From assembly GCF_001679325.1 (NCBI RefSeq), contig NZ_LZMX01000030.1: a stretch of 64,000 nucleotides of DNA. One strand, given 5' to 3'. The stretch comes from Haemophilus_D parainfluenzae_AD (GTDB lineage Bacteria; Pseudomonadota; Gammaproteobacteria; Enterobacterales; Pasteurellaceae). The position numbers and the translations under genes were made by a program. Shown here piece by piece: positions 44,948-54,424 of this stretch; the first letter of the stretch is position 1, and each line of letters begins with the position of its first letter. A model generated the notes under the pieces. That model made no database searches. It was not told the origin of the DNA and was given only the letters and a program-made list of their open reading frames with translations.

Positions 44948-45610
44948 ATGCTATTAAGCGTACTTTATATTATTGGAATAACTGCCGAAGGAATTACCGG
45001 TGCATTAGCCGCCGGACGAGAAAAAATGGATATTTTTGGGGTAATTATTATTGCCTGCGTCACGGCGATTGGTGGCGGTTCGGTACGCGATGTCTTACTT
45101 GGACACTACCCACTTGGCTGGGTTAAACATCCTGAATATTTCATTATGGTGGCCGGTGCAGCTGTATTAACCGTTTTTATCGCGCCCTTCATCAAACATT
45201 TTATGCGCTACTTCCGCACGATTTTCTTGGTATTAGATGCCTTAGGATTAATCGTGTATTCCATTATTGGTGCACAAATTGCCATTGATATGGGTTATGG
45301 CTTCACCGTGACATCCATTGCGGCAACCGTGACCGGTGCATTTGGTGGTGTATTACGTGATTTACTGTGTAACCGCATTCCCCTTGTGTTCCAAAAAGAA
45401 CTTTACGCCAGCGTATCATTCTTCTCTGCCGCTATGTATATGGCATTACAACACATTCAAGTAGAACACACGCTTTCAATTTTACTCACGTTATTCAGTG
45501 GTTTTGCATTACGTTTACTTGCTGTTCGATTCGGTTGGGGATTACCGGTTTTCGATTTCCAAGAGCAAGAAGAGGAAACTCATGATAAATTACCGAAGAA
45601 AACGAAATAA
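44948..45610 (+). CDS. TRIC-family (UPF0126) membrane channel protein
   Basis: A 220-residue membrane protein with two repeats of the UPF0126 domain: each contains a glycine-rich kink followed by an arginine-aspartate pair (GGGSVRDVLLGHYPLGW near residue 38 and GGVLRDLLCNRIPLVFQ near residue 124). Bacterial members form trimeric cation channels related to TRIC; the physiological role is unclear. Fifteen bases separate it from proA, with which it is probably co-transcribed. An uptake core overlaps its leader near 44932. Confidence 0.85.
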   Translation: MLLSVLYIIGITAEGITGALAAGREKMDIFGVIIIACVTAIGGGSVRDVLLGHYPLGWVKHPEYFIMVAGAAVLTVFIAPFIKHFMRYFRTIFLVLDALGLIVYSIIGAQIAIDMGYGFTVTSIAATVTGAFGGVLRDLLCNRIPLVFQKELYASVSFFSAAMYMALQHIQVEHTLSILLTLFSGFALRLLAVRFGWGLPVFDFQEQEEETHDKLPKKTK

Positions 45611-45625
45611 TTAAAAGGAATAATT

Positions 45626-46879
45626 ATGTTAGAACAAATGGGCAAACAGGCCAAATATGCGGCCTTTATTTTAGCACAGTTAAACACCACTGAAAAAAAT
45701 CATGCGCTCAGTATCATTGCGGAACAATTAGAACAACAAGCGGATCGTATTCTTGCTGCAAACCAAAAAGATATTGAAATCGCGAAACAAAACGGCTTAT
45801 CTGAAGCGTTAATTGATCGCCTTTTATTAACTGAAGATCGCCTAAAAGGCATTGCGAATGATGTGCGCCATGTGATTTCGCTCGCCGATCCAGTGGGAAA
45901 AATTATTGATGGAGGCACCTTAGATAGCGGATTAAAGATCGAACGAGTTCGTACTCCGCTTGGTGTGATTGGAACCATTTACGAAGCGCGTCCCAATGTC
46001 ACCATTGATGTAGCAAGCCTTTGCTTAAAAACGGGTAATGCCGTGATTTTACGTGGTGGGAAAGAAACACAACATTCCAACCAAATTTTAGTAGAAGTGG
46101 TACAAAATGCCCTTGAACAAGCGGGCTTACCACGCCATGCAGTCCAAGCCATTACCGATCCGAATCGTGAACTTGTGATGCAATTGCTTAAATTGGATCG
46201 CTATGTGGATATGATTATTCCTCGCGGGGGCGCCGGTTTACATGAGCTTTGTAAACAACATTCTACCATACCAGTGATTGTCGGTGGTGTGGGTGTTTGT
46301 CATCTTTTTGTGGAAGAAAGTGCTGACCAAGAAAAAGCGCTTGCAGTGATTGCTAATGCAAAATGCCAACGTCCAAGCACATGTAATACGCTGGAAACAC
46401 TTTTAGTTCAGCGCTCGATTGCTAATACTTTCCTACCTAAACTCGCAAAGTATTTAGCCGAGAAAAAAGTGAAATTCCATGCAAAATCGACCGCACTTTC
46501 GATTCTTCAAGCTGCAAATGTCGATGTGCAAGAAGTGACTGAACAAGCGCTACGCCAAGAATGGGGTTCACTCGATCTTAATGTTGTGGTGGTTGAAGAT
46601 ATGGATGCGGCGATTGCTCACATTCGTGAATATGGCACACAACATTCAGAAAGTATCTTGACGGAAAATCAACGACTAGCCACACAATTTATCAATCAAG
46701 TGGATGCGGCAGCCGTGTATGTTAATGCAAGTACCCGATTTACCGATGGCGGACAATTTGGTTTAGGTGCTGAAGTGGCGGTAAGTACTCAAAAACTTCA
46801 TGCTCGCGGTCCAATGGGACTAGAAGCCTTAACCAGTTATAAATGGGTCTGTGTCGGCGATTACACTTCCCGTAAATAA
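45626..46879 (+). CDS. proA: Gamma-glutamyl phosphate reductase (glutamate 5-semialdehyde dehydrogenase)
   Basis: The NADPH-dependent second step of proline biosynthesis, 417 residues. The aldehyde-dehydrogenase fold shows EARPNVTIDVASLCLKTGNA and the catalytic-cysteine region KCQRPSTCNTLETLLV near residues 245-253. AAAGGAA lies before the ATG. proB is not adjacent. It ends at an uptake-signal hairpin. Confidence 0.96.
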   Translation: MLEQMGKQAKYAAFILAQLNTTEKNHALSIIAEQLEQQADRILAANQKDIEIAKQNGLSEALIDRLLLTEDRLKGIANDVRHVISLADPVGKIIDGGTLDSGLKIERVRTPLGVIGTIYEARPNVTIDVASLCLKTGNAVILRGGKETQHSNQILVEVVQNALEQAGLPRHAVQAITDPNRELVMQLLKLDRYVDMIIPRGGAGLHELCKQHSTIPVIVGGVGVCHLFVEESADQEKALAVIANAKCQRPSTCNTLETLLVQRSIANTFLPKLAKYLAEKKVKFHAKSTALSILQAANVDVQEVTEQALRQEWGSLDLNVVVVEDMDAAIAHIREYGTQHSESILTENQRLATQFINQVDAAAVYVNASTRFTDGGQFGLGAEVAVSTQKLHARGPMGLEALTSYKWVCVGDYTSRK

Positions 46880-46892
46880 TCTATTTCGCCCA

Positions 46893-46936
46893 TAAAAAAA
46901 CCGCACCTTGAAAGCATCAAAGTGCGGTTATTTTTT
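46893..46936. terminator. Terminator between proA and the DUF808 gene
   Basis: AACCGCACCTTGA pairs with TCAAAGTGCGGTT with one mismatch around a five-base loop, with a T run on the right and an A run on the left. Only the right arm is a perfect uptake core. Confidence 0.8.
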
Positions 46937-46945
46937 ATCTCGTTT

Positions 46946-47794
46946 TTAGTGTTTACCGAATAATTTCATCGCGGGTAATACAATCGCACAAGCAATCGCG
47001 CCTACAATCACACCCACGACTAACGTTGCCACATTACCGAGTAAACCATCAGCTAATTGATAATCAGCGAGCAAATGATGAATGAAATCCACATTATGCA
47101 CAAAAATACCACCACCCACTAAGAACATCGCAAGCGTACCAATAAAGCTAAGTGAACGCATAAATTTAGGCATAATCACTAAAATCGCATTCCCGATAGA
47201 CTTCGCCACACCACCTTTTTTAATAAGGTATAAACCGAAATCATCCGCTCTAACAATCAATGCTACCAAGCCATAAACAAAAATAGTGATTCCGATACCG
47301 ACTATTGAAAGAGAAATGATACGAGTCAGCAAGTCCGCTTCAGTTAATTCGCCCAATGCAATAATGATAATTTCAGCGGAAAGAATAAAATCGGTACGAA
47401 TTGCCCCTTTAATTTTGGCGGCTTCATTAAAGATTGCTTTTTCTTCGTGCTCTTCATGAGCAATAAATTTATGTAGAATTTTCTCTACACCTTCAAAACA
47501 CAAATATGCCCCACCAATCATCAGAAGTGGCACGATCAACCAAGGTAAAAACGCAGAAAGCAGTAAAGCAATTGGAATTAAAATGATTTTATTGACTAAC
47601 GATCCCTTGGTAACGGCCCAAACAATAGGTAATTCACGATCGGAAGATGCCCCTGTTACCTGATTAGCATTTAAGGCTAAGTCATCGCCTACTACGCCAA
47701 CAGTTTTCTTAGCCGCCATTTTGGTCATTAAGGCGACATCATCAAGAATCGATGCAATGTCATCAATAAGAGTAAAAAGAGAGCTAAACGCCAT
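46946..47794 (-). CDS. DUF808-family inner membrane protein (YedI type)
   Basis: 282 residues, about seven membrane segments. The N-terminus SLFTLIDDIASILDDVALMTKMAAKKTVGVVGDDLA (short core IDDIASILDDVALM) is diagnostic of DUF808. The function is not established. It begins 40 bases beyond dnaX on the same strand with no terminator between, so it may be the last gene of an apt-dnaX-DUF808 transcript. Confidence 0.85.
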   Translation of the reverse strand: MAFSSLFTLIDDIASILDDVALMTKMAAKKTVGVVGDDLALNANQVTGASSDRELPIVWAVTKGSLVNKIILIPIALLLSAFLPWLIVPLLMIGGAYLCFEGVEKILHKFIAHEEHEEKAIFNEAAKIKGAIRTDFILSAEIIIIALGELTEADLLTRIISLSIVGIGITIFVYGLVALIVRADDFGLYLIKKGGVAKSIGNAILVIMPKFMRSLSFIGTLAMFLVGGGIFVHNVDFIHHLLADYQLADGLLGNVATLVVGVIVGAIACAIVLPAMKLFGKH

Positions 47795-47834
47795 ATTCTT
47801 TCCTTTATAAAGTTAAAATTTAGAGAAATGAGTT

Positions 47835-49979
47835 TTAAACTGGTCGAATGCTTTCGACATCCAACTTCGCATCAAACTCTTTTTGTAATAAAAGCAGTTT
47901 TTTATCTTGCTGTAAATCCATACGTGCCTGTTCACGCAAGGCTTGATAAACTTTTTTGCGGTAATCCATCGGGGTTAAAACATCGGAATCTTCAACAAAA
48001 ATCGACAATTTGACTGTTTTTTCATATAAACGTTCAAGATGATCCACTAAATTTTTAATATTTCGATCTTGTTTTAAATGCGCTTTTTCAGAATGAAGCC
48101 CGAGTTGAATTTCATCTTCTGTTTGCGACTTAATGAAGCAATTTAATGCCAACTCTTTTGAAAAACCACTCACGCCGGAACGTTCGACAATATCTGTCCA
48201 AGGATCTTGTTTTTGCGTAATTTCAATAATTTTCTCACGCAATTCTGGTGTCACATCTTTCAAAATCGCCTGTTTAATTTCCGAAGGACGCACACCGCTA
48301 TCCACTTTGGCTAAATCAGGATTACTCCACTCCCAACGGTAGGTTTCTGCATCCAAAATCTCTTGTTCTTCCGTGTCCATTTCAGCATTGTCATCAATGG
48401 TATTCTCCACCGTTTCAACTGTTTGCTTTAACGCTTCTGCTTGTTGAGTAATTGGATTTGGCTCCACTGATTTCGATTGTGTAGCTTTCGGTGGCGTCAT
48501 ATCTCGCACAGGAAGTGCGGTCATTTTTGGTGAATTTTTTTGCTCATCCAACTCTTGGAGATGATGCAAAGTTTCTTCTACGGCGGCTTGCTGTTCATCA
48601 TGGTGATGTTGGCGCTCTGATTGCTCAATTTTCGTTAATTGATTCAATGCTTCCAGCGCAGCAAGGCTGGCCAAATTCAATGAAGATGTAGTTTGAGTGG
48701 AAACAGGTTGAGAGGACGAGGAATGCACAACCGCCGATTGAACCATCGGCTTTTGCGCTTGTGCAGAATAGTTGGCTTTGATGTTTTGCGACAGCACCGG
48801 CATATCCACATAACCTGAAACAGGCTGATTTTCAACCGCACTTTTCTGTGTATTTTGTTCAGGGGATAGCCCGCCTTGTTTAGGCGTTTGTGCTGCCGTA
48901 AGGAACTTTGGGTGGAATGCCAATGCCCTCAATAATGTCATTTCTGCGCCAATTCGACGATTTGGTGCGTAGGCCAATTCTTTTCGACCCGATACAATTA
49001 CTTGATAGAAAAATTGTACGTCTTCTGGTGAAATATGTTTAGCCAGAAAACCTAAGTGATCGTTTTCATCGGTGGCACTTTTAGCGAGTAACTGCATTAA
49101 TGCAATTTGATGTAATTTCTCAGCTATTTCTGCTAATAATTCATCCCAATCGCCCGCTTTTTCTGCCACCGTTTGGATGGTTTTCATTAACCGCTCGCCG
49201 TTACCTTGATGTAAGGCGTAAATGATTTCAATCGGCTGATCTTCATCTAACAGCCCAAGCATGGTATTCACCACATCGGTGGACACTTTACCGTTGCCCA
49301 TGGCAATGGCTTGATCCGTTAAACTTAAGCTATCACGAATACTGCCCTGTGCAGATTTGGCTAATTTATCTAATGCTGGTACATCAAAAGGAATATTTTC
49401 GGCAGTAAGCACGCGATTAAGATGTGCTGAAATTTGTGGTTCATCTAAAGCTTTGAGATGAAATTGCATACAACGGGATAAAATCGTAATCGGTAATTTT
49501 TGTGGATCCGTTGTAGCCAATAAGAATTTTACATATTCAGGCGGTTCTTCCAAGGTTTTTAACAACGCATTAAAAGAATGGCGGGAAAGCATATGCACTT
49601 CATCGATGAGATAGACTTTATAACGCCCTACTACCGGCTTATATTGCACGTTGTCTAATAGCTCACGTGTATCTTCTACTTTAGTACGAGAAGCCGCATC
49701 GATTTCAATTAAATCAATAAAGTTGCCCGCTTCGATCGCTTTGCAGTTTTCACATTCACCGCAAGGATCCGCTGTAATACCATTTACGCAGTTCAAGCCT
49801 TTCGCAAATAAACGAGCAATGGAGGTTTTCCCCACGCCACGGGTGCCGGAAAATAAATAAGCATGATGTAAACGGTTTTCTTTTAAACCGTTTTCCAAAG
49901 CAGTGAGCACATGGCTTTGTCCCACTACTTCAGAAAAGTTTTTTGGTCGCCATTTTCTGGCTAAAACTTGGTAGCTCAT
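47835..49979 (-). CDS. dnaX: DNA polymerase III subunit tau (and possibly gamma)
   Basis: The clamp-loader ATPase, 714 residues. Walker A GTRGVGKTSIARLFAK near residue 45, a four-cysteine zinc site (CVNG...CGECENC) at about 64-80, and DEVHMLS for Walker B. A long, low-complexity linker (about 370-560) leads to the C-terminal tau region that contacts DnaB and the polymerase core. The E. coli slippage heptamer A-AAA-AAG is not found at the expected place, but a run of seven As (48535-48541) lies near codon 480. It follows apt by 16 bases, as in E. coli. Two uptake cores sit in the linker. Confidence 0.95.
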   Translation of the reverse strand: MSYQVLARKWRPKNFSEVVGQSHVLTALENGLKENRLHHAYLFSGTRGVGKTSIARLFAKGLNCVNGITADPCGECENCKAIEAGNFIDLIEIDAASRTKVEDTRELLDNVQYKPVVGRYKVYLIDEVHMLSRHSFNALLKTLEEPPEYVKFLLATTDPQKLPITILSRCMQFHLKALDEPQISAHLNRVLTAENIPFDVPALDKLAKSAQGSIRDSLSLTDQAIAMGNGKVSTDVVNTMLGLLDEDQPIEIIYALHQGNGERLMKTIQTVAEKAGDWDELLAEIAEKLHQIALMQLLAKSATDENDHLGFLAKHISPEDVQFFYQVIVSGRKELAYAPNRRIGAEMTLLRALAFHPKFLTAAQTPKQGGLSPEQNTQKSAVENQPVSGYVDMPVLSQNIKANYSAQAQKPMVQSAVVHSSSSQPVSTQTTSSLNLASLAALEALNQLTKIEQSERQHHHDEQQAAVEETLHHLQELDEQKNSPKMTALPVRDMTPPKATQSKSVEPNPITQQAEALKQTVETVENTIDDNAEMDTEEQEILDAETYRWEWSNPDLAKVDSGVRPSEIKQAILKDVTPELREKIIEITQKQDPWTDIVERSGVSGFSKELALNCFIKSQTEDEIQLGLHSEKAHLKQDRNIKNLVDHLERLYEKTVKLSIFVEDSDVLTPMDYRKKVYQALREQARMDLQQDKKLLLLQKEFDAKLDVESIRPV

Positions 49980-49995
49980 CGCATCTCTTTAAAAA

Positions 49996-50538
49996 TTAAT
50001 GGCCTTCAAAATTCACTAAGGTGTAGCAATCAATGCCTAAATCACGTAAGCGTTTTTCGCCCCCTAATTCTGGCAAATTAATCACAAAGGCAGCATGTTT
50101 CACTTCACCACCTAAACGTTGAACTAATTTCACGGTAGCTTCAACTGTGCCACCCGTCGCTAACAAGTCATCAATGATTAACACATTATCACCTTGTGAA
50201 ATGGCATCAGTGTGCAATTCAAGGGTATCTTGACCGTATTCTAATTGATAAGACTGTGCAATCACTTCACGCGGTAATTTGCCTGGTTTACGAACGGGGA
50301 TAAATGGCAAGCCTAATGCTAATGCAACTGGCGCACCAAAAATGAATCCACGAGACTCGGTACCAATGACTTTTGTGAGACCTTGATCTTTATACTTTTC
50401 AACGATCAAATCGATTGTTGCTTTGAAAGCTGCAGGCACTTCAAGCAAGCTCGTGATATCACGGAAAATGATGCCTTCTTTTGGATGATTTGGGATAGAT
50501 TTGATAGAAGATTTGATTAATTCAAGTTGTTTGTTCAT
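49996..50538 (-). CDS. apt: Adenine phosphoribosyltransferase
   Basis: A purine-salvage enzyme making AMP from adenine and PRPP. 180 residues. The PRPP-binding motif VLIIDDLLATGGTVEA lies near residue 121, and GTESRGFIFGAPVALALG near 60 is also typical. It is upstream of dnaX by 16 bases in the same orientation, so the two form an operon. A hairpin at 50604-50640 separates it from lpxM. Confidence 0.96.
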   Translation of the reverse strand: MNKQLELIKSSIKSIPNHPKEGIIFRDITSLLEVPAAFKATIDLIVEKYKDQGLTKVIGTESRGFIFGAPVALALGLPFIPVRKPGKLPREVIAQSYQLEYGQDTLELHTDAISQGDNVLIIDDLLATGGTVEATVKLVQRLGGEVKHAAFVINLPELGGEKRLRDLGIDCYTLVNFEGH

Positions 50539-50603
50539 AAATAATTGCTCAAAAAAGAGTAAGAAAAAATCCTGTTTTTAGGCTCGCATTCTAGCATAGA
50601 AAA

Positions 50604-50640
50604 ACACAAAAGTGCGGTGAATTTTGACTGCACTTTTGTA
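50604..50640 (-). terminator. Terminator of lpxM (degenerate inverted uptake-signal pair)
   Basis: ACAAAAGTGCGGT faces ACTGCACTTTTGT across a short spacer, with one substitution in the right uptake core. A T-rich run follows on the minus strand. Confidence 0.75.
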
Positions 50641-50651
50641 AATAAAATGAA

Positions 50652-51611
50652 TTAATCTGGGTAAATATCTTCCCCGTCTTTTCGAGTACGAAGGAGCTGT
50701 AAAATCCAGACATATTGTTCGGGTGTTGGCGTAACGAAATACTCAATTTCTTCGTTCATCGCTCGGGCTGATTGCTCAGGATCGTCGCTTAATTGCATTG
50801 GTGGGCGAATTTCCATTTCATACTTCCCATTCTTGGCGTTATAACGTGGGAACATTGGAATAACCACTGCTTTCGCCAATTTCGCCATTTTGTTTAGTCC
50901 TGGAAGTGTGGCTTTATAAGTGGCAAAGAAATCTACAAAGACACTTTGCTCAGCACCAAAATCTTCATCAGGAAGATAATAGCCCATTTGACCTTGTTTG
51001 ATGTGTGCTAAAAATGGTTTAATACCATTTTGGCGAGCATGCATTTTGCCACCAAAACGCTGACGCGCTAAAGTCCATAACCAATCCACCAACGGATTTC
51101 GGTGAGGGTTATACATTGAGGTCATCGGCATGCCGTGTGTATGTAAAATAATGCCAGAGGCATCAATCGCCCAACCATGCGGAACCATCAAAATGATGTT
51201 ATGCCCTTCGGCTTTGGCTTGTTTGATATGCTCAATACCAATGAATTCACTACGTTTTTGTAAATGTTTTTTTGAACGAATAGCAATCTCACCAATACCG
51301 AGCATCACTTGTGCGACCGTCACAAACATCTCTTCAATCACTTTGTCACGCTGCTCTGCCGTCCAATCGGGGAAACAGAGTTTCAAATTAATCTCAGCAC
51401 GAATACGTGGCTTACCGATTTTTTTCGTCAGTGCACGTGCCAATTTCTCAGCTAATTTATCGCGTAAACGAAACGGTACAAAAGCCAATAATAAAAGCAC
51501 AAAAATACCAAGCCAAACGCCCCAATTTTTCGGGTGCAAATATGACCATGAAAAATGCGGTTCATAGCCCGTTCGTGCCGTAATACGTAATTTTTTCTGA
51601 GAATCTGTCAT
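50652..51611 (-). CDS. lpxM: Lipid A late acyltransferase LpxM (MsbB)
   Basis: Adds the second secondary acyl chain to lipid A. 319 residues with an N-terminal hydrophobic segment, the HX4D motif in VPHGWAIDA near residue 146, YNPHRNPLVDWLW and YYLPDEDFG. The TTG two codons upstream (51617) is a less likely start. It follows the TSUP permease gene by only nine bases, and the order aroC-mepA-TSUP-lpxM agrees with H. influenzae as I remember it. LpxL at 27.9 kb is the other late acyltransferase. Confidence 0.92.
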   Translation of the reverse strand: MTDSQKKLRITARTGYEPHFSWSYLHPKNWGVWLGIFVLLLLAFVPFRLRDKLAEKLARALTKKIGKPRIRAEINLKLCFPDWTAEQRDKVIEEMFVTVAQVMLGIGEIAIRSKKHLQKRSEFIGIEHIKQAKAEGHNIILMVPHGWAIDASGIILHTHGMPMTSMYNPHRNPLVDWLWTLARQRFGGKMHARQNGIKPFLAHIKQGQMGYYLPDEDFGAEQSVFVDFFATYKATLPGLNKMAKLAKAVVIPMFPRYNAKNGKYEMEIRPPMQLSDDPEQSARAMNEEIEYFVTPTPEQYVWILQLLRTRKDGEDIYPD

Positions 51612-51620
51612 AATCAATTG

Positions 51621-52388
51621 TTAAAAATGAAACCAACCTTGATCATACGCCATTTTTATCGTCATGATAAATGACATAATCACCACCATCGGTCTAATCA
51701 GTTGTTTGCCTTTTGCCATCACCATTTTAGCACCTAAATTTGCGCCTATCAGGCTTCCTGCCATCATCACTAAACCAACAGTCCAAATTACATGACCACC
51801 AATTAGGAAGAAAATTAATGAGGCTAAATTTGAGGTTAAATTCATGACTTTGGCATGCGCCGTCGCTTTAGTGAGGTTAAATCCTAGCAAAGTCACACAA
51901 GCCAGATTCATCAATGAGCCCGTTCCCGGTCCGAAAAAGCCATCATAAAAACCTAGAAGTGAACCAAAACATAACGCAAAAACTGCGTAAGAAATTCGTT
52001 GTTTGCGATCACTTTCGCCCAATTTAGGCGTAAATAAAAAGTATAAGCCGATCGCTAAAATGAGAAATGGAAGGCCTTTTTTAATTAATGATGCATCTAA
52101 ATTTTGAATGAGTAACGTACCAATCACCGAGCCGATAAAAATCACCAGTAAGATGAAAGAAAACTCCGATAAATTGACCGCTCTTCTTCGTAAAAAGTAA
52201 ATACTTGCCGACAACGCACCGCCAAATGCTTGTAATTTATTTGTGCCTAATGCCATCGCTGGCGGCATACCTGTCATTAATAAAGCAGGGATTGTTATTA
52301 AGCCTCCGCCACCCGCAATTGCATCAATAAATGCGGCAATAAAGGCGGCAGCAAAAAGCATGGCTAATATATCAATCCCAAATTCCAT
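51621..52388 (-). CDS. TSUP-family (TauE/SafE, UPF0721) permease
   Basis: An inner-membrane protein of the sulfite/organosulfonate exporter family, 255 residues, about eight membrane segments in two repeats. Typical blocks are AAFIDAIAGGGGLITIPALL and GFYDGFFGPGTGSLM. The substrate is unknown in this subfamily (YfcA-like). It starts nine bases after the mepA stop, and lpxM follows, so mepA-TSUP-lpxM may be one transcript. A variant uptake core AAGAGCGGTC lies at 52176-52185. Confidence 0.85.
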   Translation of the reverse strand: MEFGIDILAMLFAAAFIAAFIDAIAGGGGLITIPALLMTGMPPAMALGTNKLQAFGGALSASIYFLRRRAVNLSEFSFILLVIFIGSVIGTLLIQNLDASLIKKGLPFLILAIGLYFLFTPKLGESDRKQRISYAVFALCFGSLLGFYDGFFGPGTGSLMNLACVTLLGFNLTKATAHAKVMNLTSNLASLIFFLIGGHVIWTVGLVMMAGSLIGANLGAKMVMAKGKQLIRPMVVIMSFIMTIKMAYDQGWFHF

Positions 52389-52398
52389 TACTTAACTC

Positions 52399-53271
52399 CT
52401 ACTCTAACCATTCGCTACTATTTGGCGAACTCAACACTTGCTGACATAAAAACGGTTCTGGTGGTGTCACTTTGGGTTTAGGCGATCCTGAACCCGGTTT
52501 TGCTGGTTCAAACCAAGAATAAAGTTCATCACCACACCCATCGCCTGCTGGTACCGGTGCTTGATCTTCACAATAAGTGGCATCTTTCGGACAAGCAATG
52601 CGCACGTGAAAGTGTGAATCATGGCCAAACCATGGGCGAATTTTGTGTAACCAAGTACGATCGTCTCCCGCAGTTTGACAAAGTTTTAATTTAATCGCTG
52701 GGTTCACAAAAATACGTGTTACTTTCGGATCTTGCGCAGCCAGTTTAATTAACGTTGCATGATTGTTATTCCACACATTTTCATCAACACGTTGTGTTTG
52801 ACGGTTCACCACAAGCAAGCCTTTCCCATCAGAATTTAGCGCTTCGCTGTCTGTCATGGTGCCCATACGCAACCAAATATCTGCATCTAATCCCATTTGA
52901 TGGCTTGCATGCCCCGTTAAAAAGCGCCCACCACCTGGCATAGCAATATCCCCAACTAACATCGTTGGTAAGCCAGCTGACTTCGCTTTTTGTCCAAGAC
53001 GCTGTAAATAGGCAATCATATCCGGATGACCATAGTAGCGATTTTTATTCATACGAATCACTTGGTATCCCTCACCTTTATAAGGCAATGGCTCCGCCCC
53101 GATAATACAACCATTCGAATAGCTACCAATTGGATTCGCTTTACCGTCTGTTGCTGGAATTGGACGTTTAATTCGTTGCCAGTCTTGTGGCGAGGTCATT
53201 GTTTGTAGCGAGAAAAAAATGCTACCTAAAACAACCGCACTTGAAAGTAATTTTGATAAAGATTTATTCAT
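52399..53271 (-). CDS. mepA: Penicillin-insensitive murein endopeptidase MepA
   Basis: A periplasmic LAS-type metallopeptidase cleaving D-Ala-meso-DAP cross-links. The zinc and catalytic histidines lie in GHASHQMGLDADIWL and WFGHDSHFHVRIACP. A signal peptide starts at MNKSLSKLLSSAVVLGSIFFS. The open frame runs back to 53436 into aroC, but AGGAAATC lies before the ATG at 53271, which gives 290 residues, the family size. Cysteines near the C-terminus probably form disulfides. An uptake core lies in the signal-peptide region near 53235. Confidence 0.92.
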   Translation of the reverse strand: MNKSLSKLLSSAVVLGSIFFSLQTMTSPQDWQRIKRPIPATDGKANPIGSYSNGCIIGAEPLPYKGEGYQVIRMNKNRYYGHPDMIAYLQRLGQKAKSAGLPTMLVGDIAMPGGGRFLTGHASHQMGLDADIWLRMGTMTDSEALNSDGKGLLVVNRQTQRVDENVWNNNHATLIKLAAQDPKVTRIFVNPAIKLKLCQTAGDDRTWLHKIRPWFGHDSHFHVRIACPKDATYCEDQAPVPAGDGCGDELYSWFEPAKPGSGSPKPKVTPPEPFLCQQVLSSPNSSEWLE

Positions 53272-53335
53272 AAGATTTCCTAAAACGAATGACCTTATCT
53301 TCAATAAAAGAAAAAATAAGCTTAATTTAAAAAAG

Positions 53336-54409
53336 CTATTTGCATTGCGCTTTAAAACGCAATAAATGATCGAGTAACACGATCGCGACCATGGCCTCTG
53401 CAATGGGTACAGCACGAATCCCCACACAAGGATCATGACGGCCTTTTGTCACCACTTCGACAGGATCGCCCGCTAAATTAATGGAATGACCTGGAATAGT
53501 GATACTAGAGGTCGGTTTCAATGCAATCGTTGCAATAATTGGTTGACCAGAGCTAATGCCCCCTAAAATACCGCCAGCATGGTTGCTTTCAAAACCATTG
53601 GGTGTCATTTCATCACGGTGTTCACTACCACGCTGTTCAACCACGACAAAACCGTCGCCAATTTCTACACCTTTAACAGCATTAATCCCCATTAAAGCAT
53701 GGGCTAAATCTGCGTCAAGTCGATCAAAAACAGGCTCTCCTAAACCGACAGGAACATTCTCTGCAATCACGGTTAGTTTTGCCCCAATCGAATCGCCTTC
53801 TTTTTTCAATTCACGGATTAATTCATCAAATTTTTCGACCGCACTTTCATCCGGACAGAAAAATGGATTGCTATTCACTTTATCCCAATCAATTTTTCCT
53901 ACAGTCTGCGGTGCAATCTTCACTTCGCCAATTTGACTCAAAAAGCCACGCACTTCAATGCCAAACTGCTCACGTAAATATTTCTTCGCAATAGCTCCCG
54001 CAGCTACACGCATGGCGGTTTCACGCGCAGAAGAGCGTCCACCACCGCGATAATCACGAATGCCGTATTTTTGCTGATAGGTAAAATCTGCATGTCCTGG
54101 ACGGAAACGATCTTTAATATCACCATAATCTTGTGAACGTTGATCACCATTTTTAATGATCATTCCAATGCTGGTTCCCGTTGTTTTACCCTCAAATACC
54201 CCAGATAAAATCTGTACTTCATCGTCTTCACGACGCGGTGTGGTATAGCGTGATGTACCCGGTTTACGACGATCTAAATCAGGTTGAATATCGGCTTCCG
54301 ATAATTCAAGATTCGGTGGCACACCATCAACGATGCAGCCTAATGCAATACCATGTGACTCCCCAAAGGTTGTCACACGAAAAAGTTGTCCGATAGTATT
54401 CCCTGCCAT
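53336..54409 (-). CDS. aroC: Chorismate synthase
   Basis: The FMN-dependent last step of the shikimate pathway. 357 residues with the signatures FGESHG near the start, GGGRSSARETAMRVA and HNPCVGIRAVP-like (here RHDPCVGIRAVPIAEAM) near the C-terminus. It lies 64 bases upstream of mepA and 15 bases downstream of the mscK-type gene, all on the minus strand. Confidence 0.97.
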   Translation of the reverse strand: MAGNTIGQLFRVTTFGESHGIALGCIVDGVPPNLELSEADIQPDLDRRKPGTSRYTTPRREDDEVQILSGVFEGKTTGTSIGMIIKNGDQRSQDYGDIKDRFRPGHADFTYQQKYGIRDYRGGGRSSARETAMRVAAGAIAKKYLREQFGIEVRGFLSQIGEVKIAPQTVGKIDWDKVNSNPFFCPDESAVEKFDELIRELKKEGDSIGAKLTVIAENVPVGLGEPVFDRLDADLAHALMGINAVKGVEIGDGFVVVEQRGSEHRDEMTPNGFESNHAGGILGGISSGQPIIATIALKPTSSITIPGHSINLAGDPVEVVTKGRHDPCVGIRAVPIAEAMVAIVLLDHLLRFKAQCK

Positions 54410-54424
54410 ATTTTCTCTCTTTAA

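Noticed and set aside
47835..49979. Programmed -1 frameshift in dnaX as in E. coli
   Set aside because: No A-AAA-AAG heptamer with stem-loop was found; the A7 site in the -1 frame runs about 45 codons before a stop. Only the weaker slippage idea was kept.
53272..53436. N-terminal extension of MepA reaching into aroC
   Set aside because: The ATG at 53271 has AGGAAATC upstream and starts a proper signal peptide; the extension runs antiparallel to no gene but overlaps the aroC 3' end and lacks family similarity.
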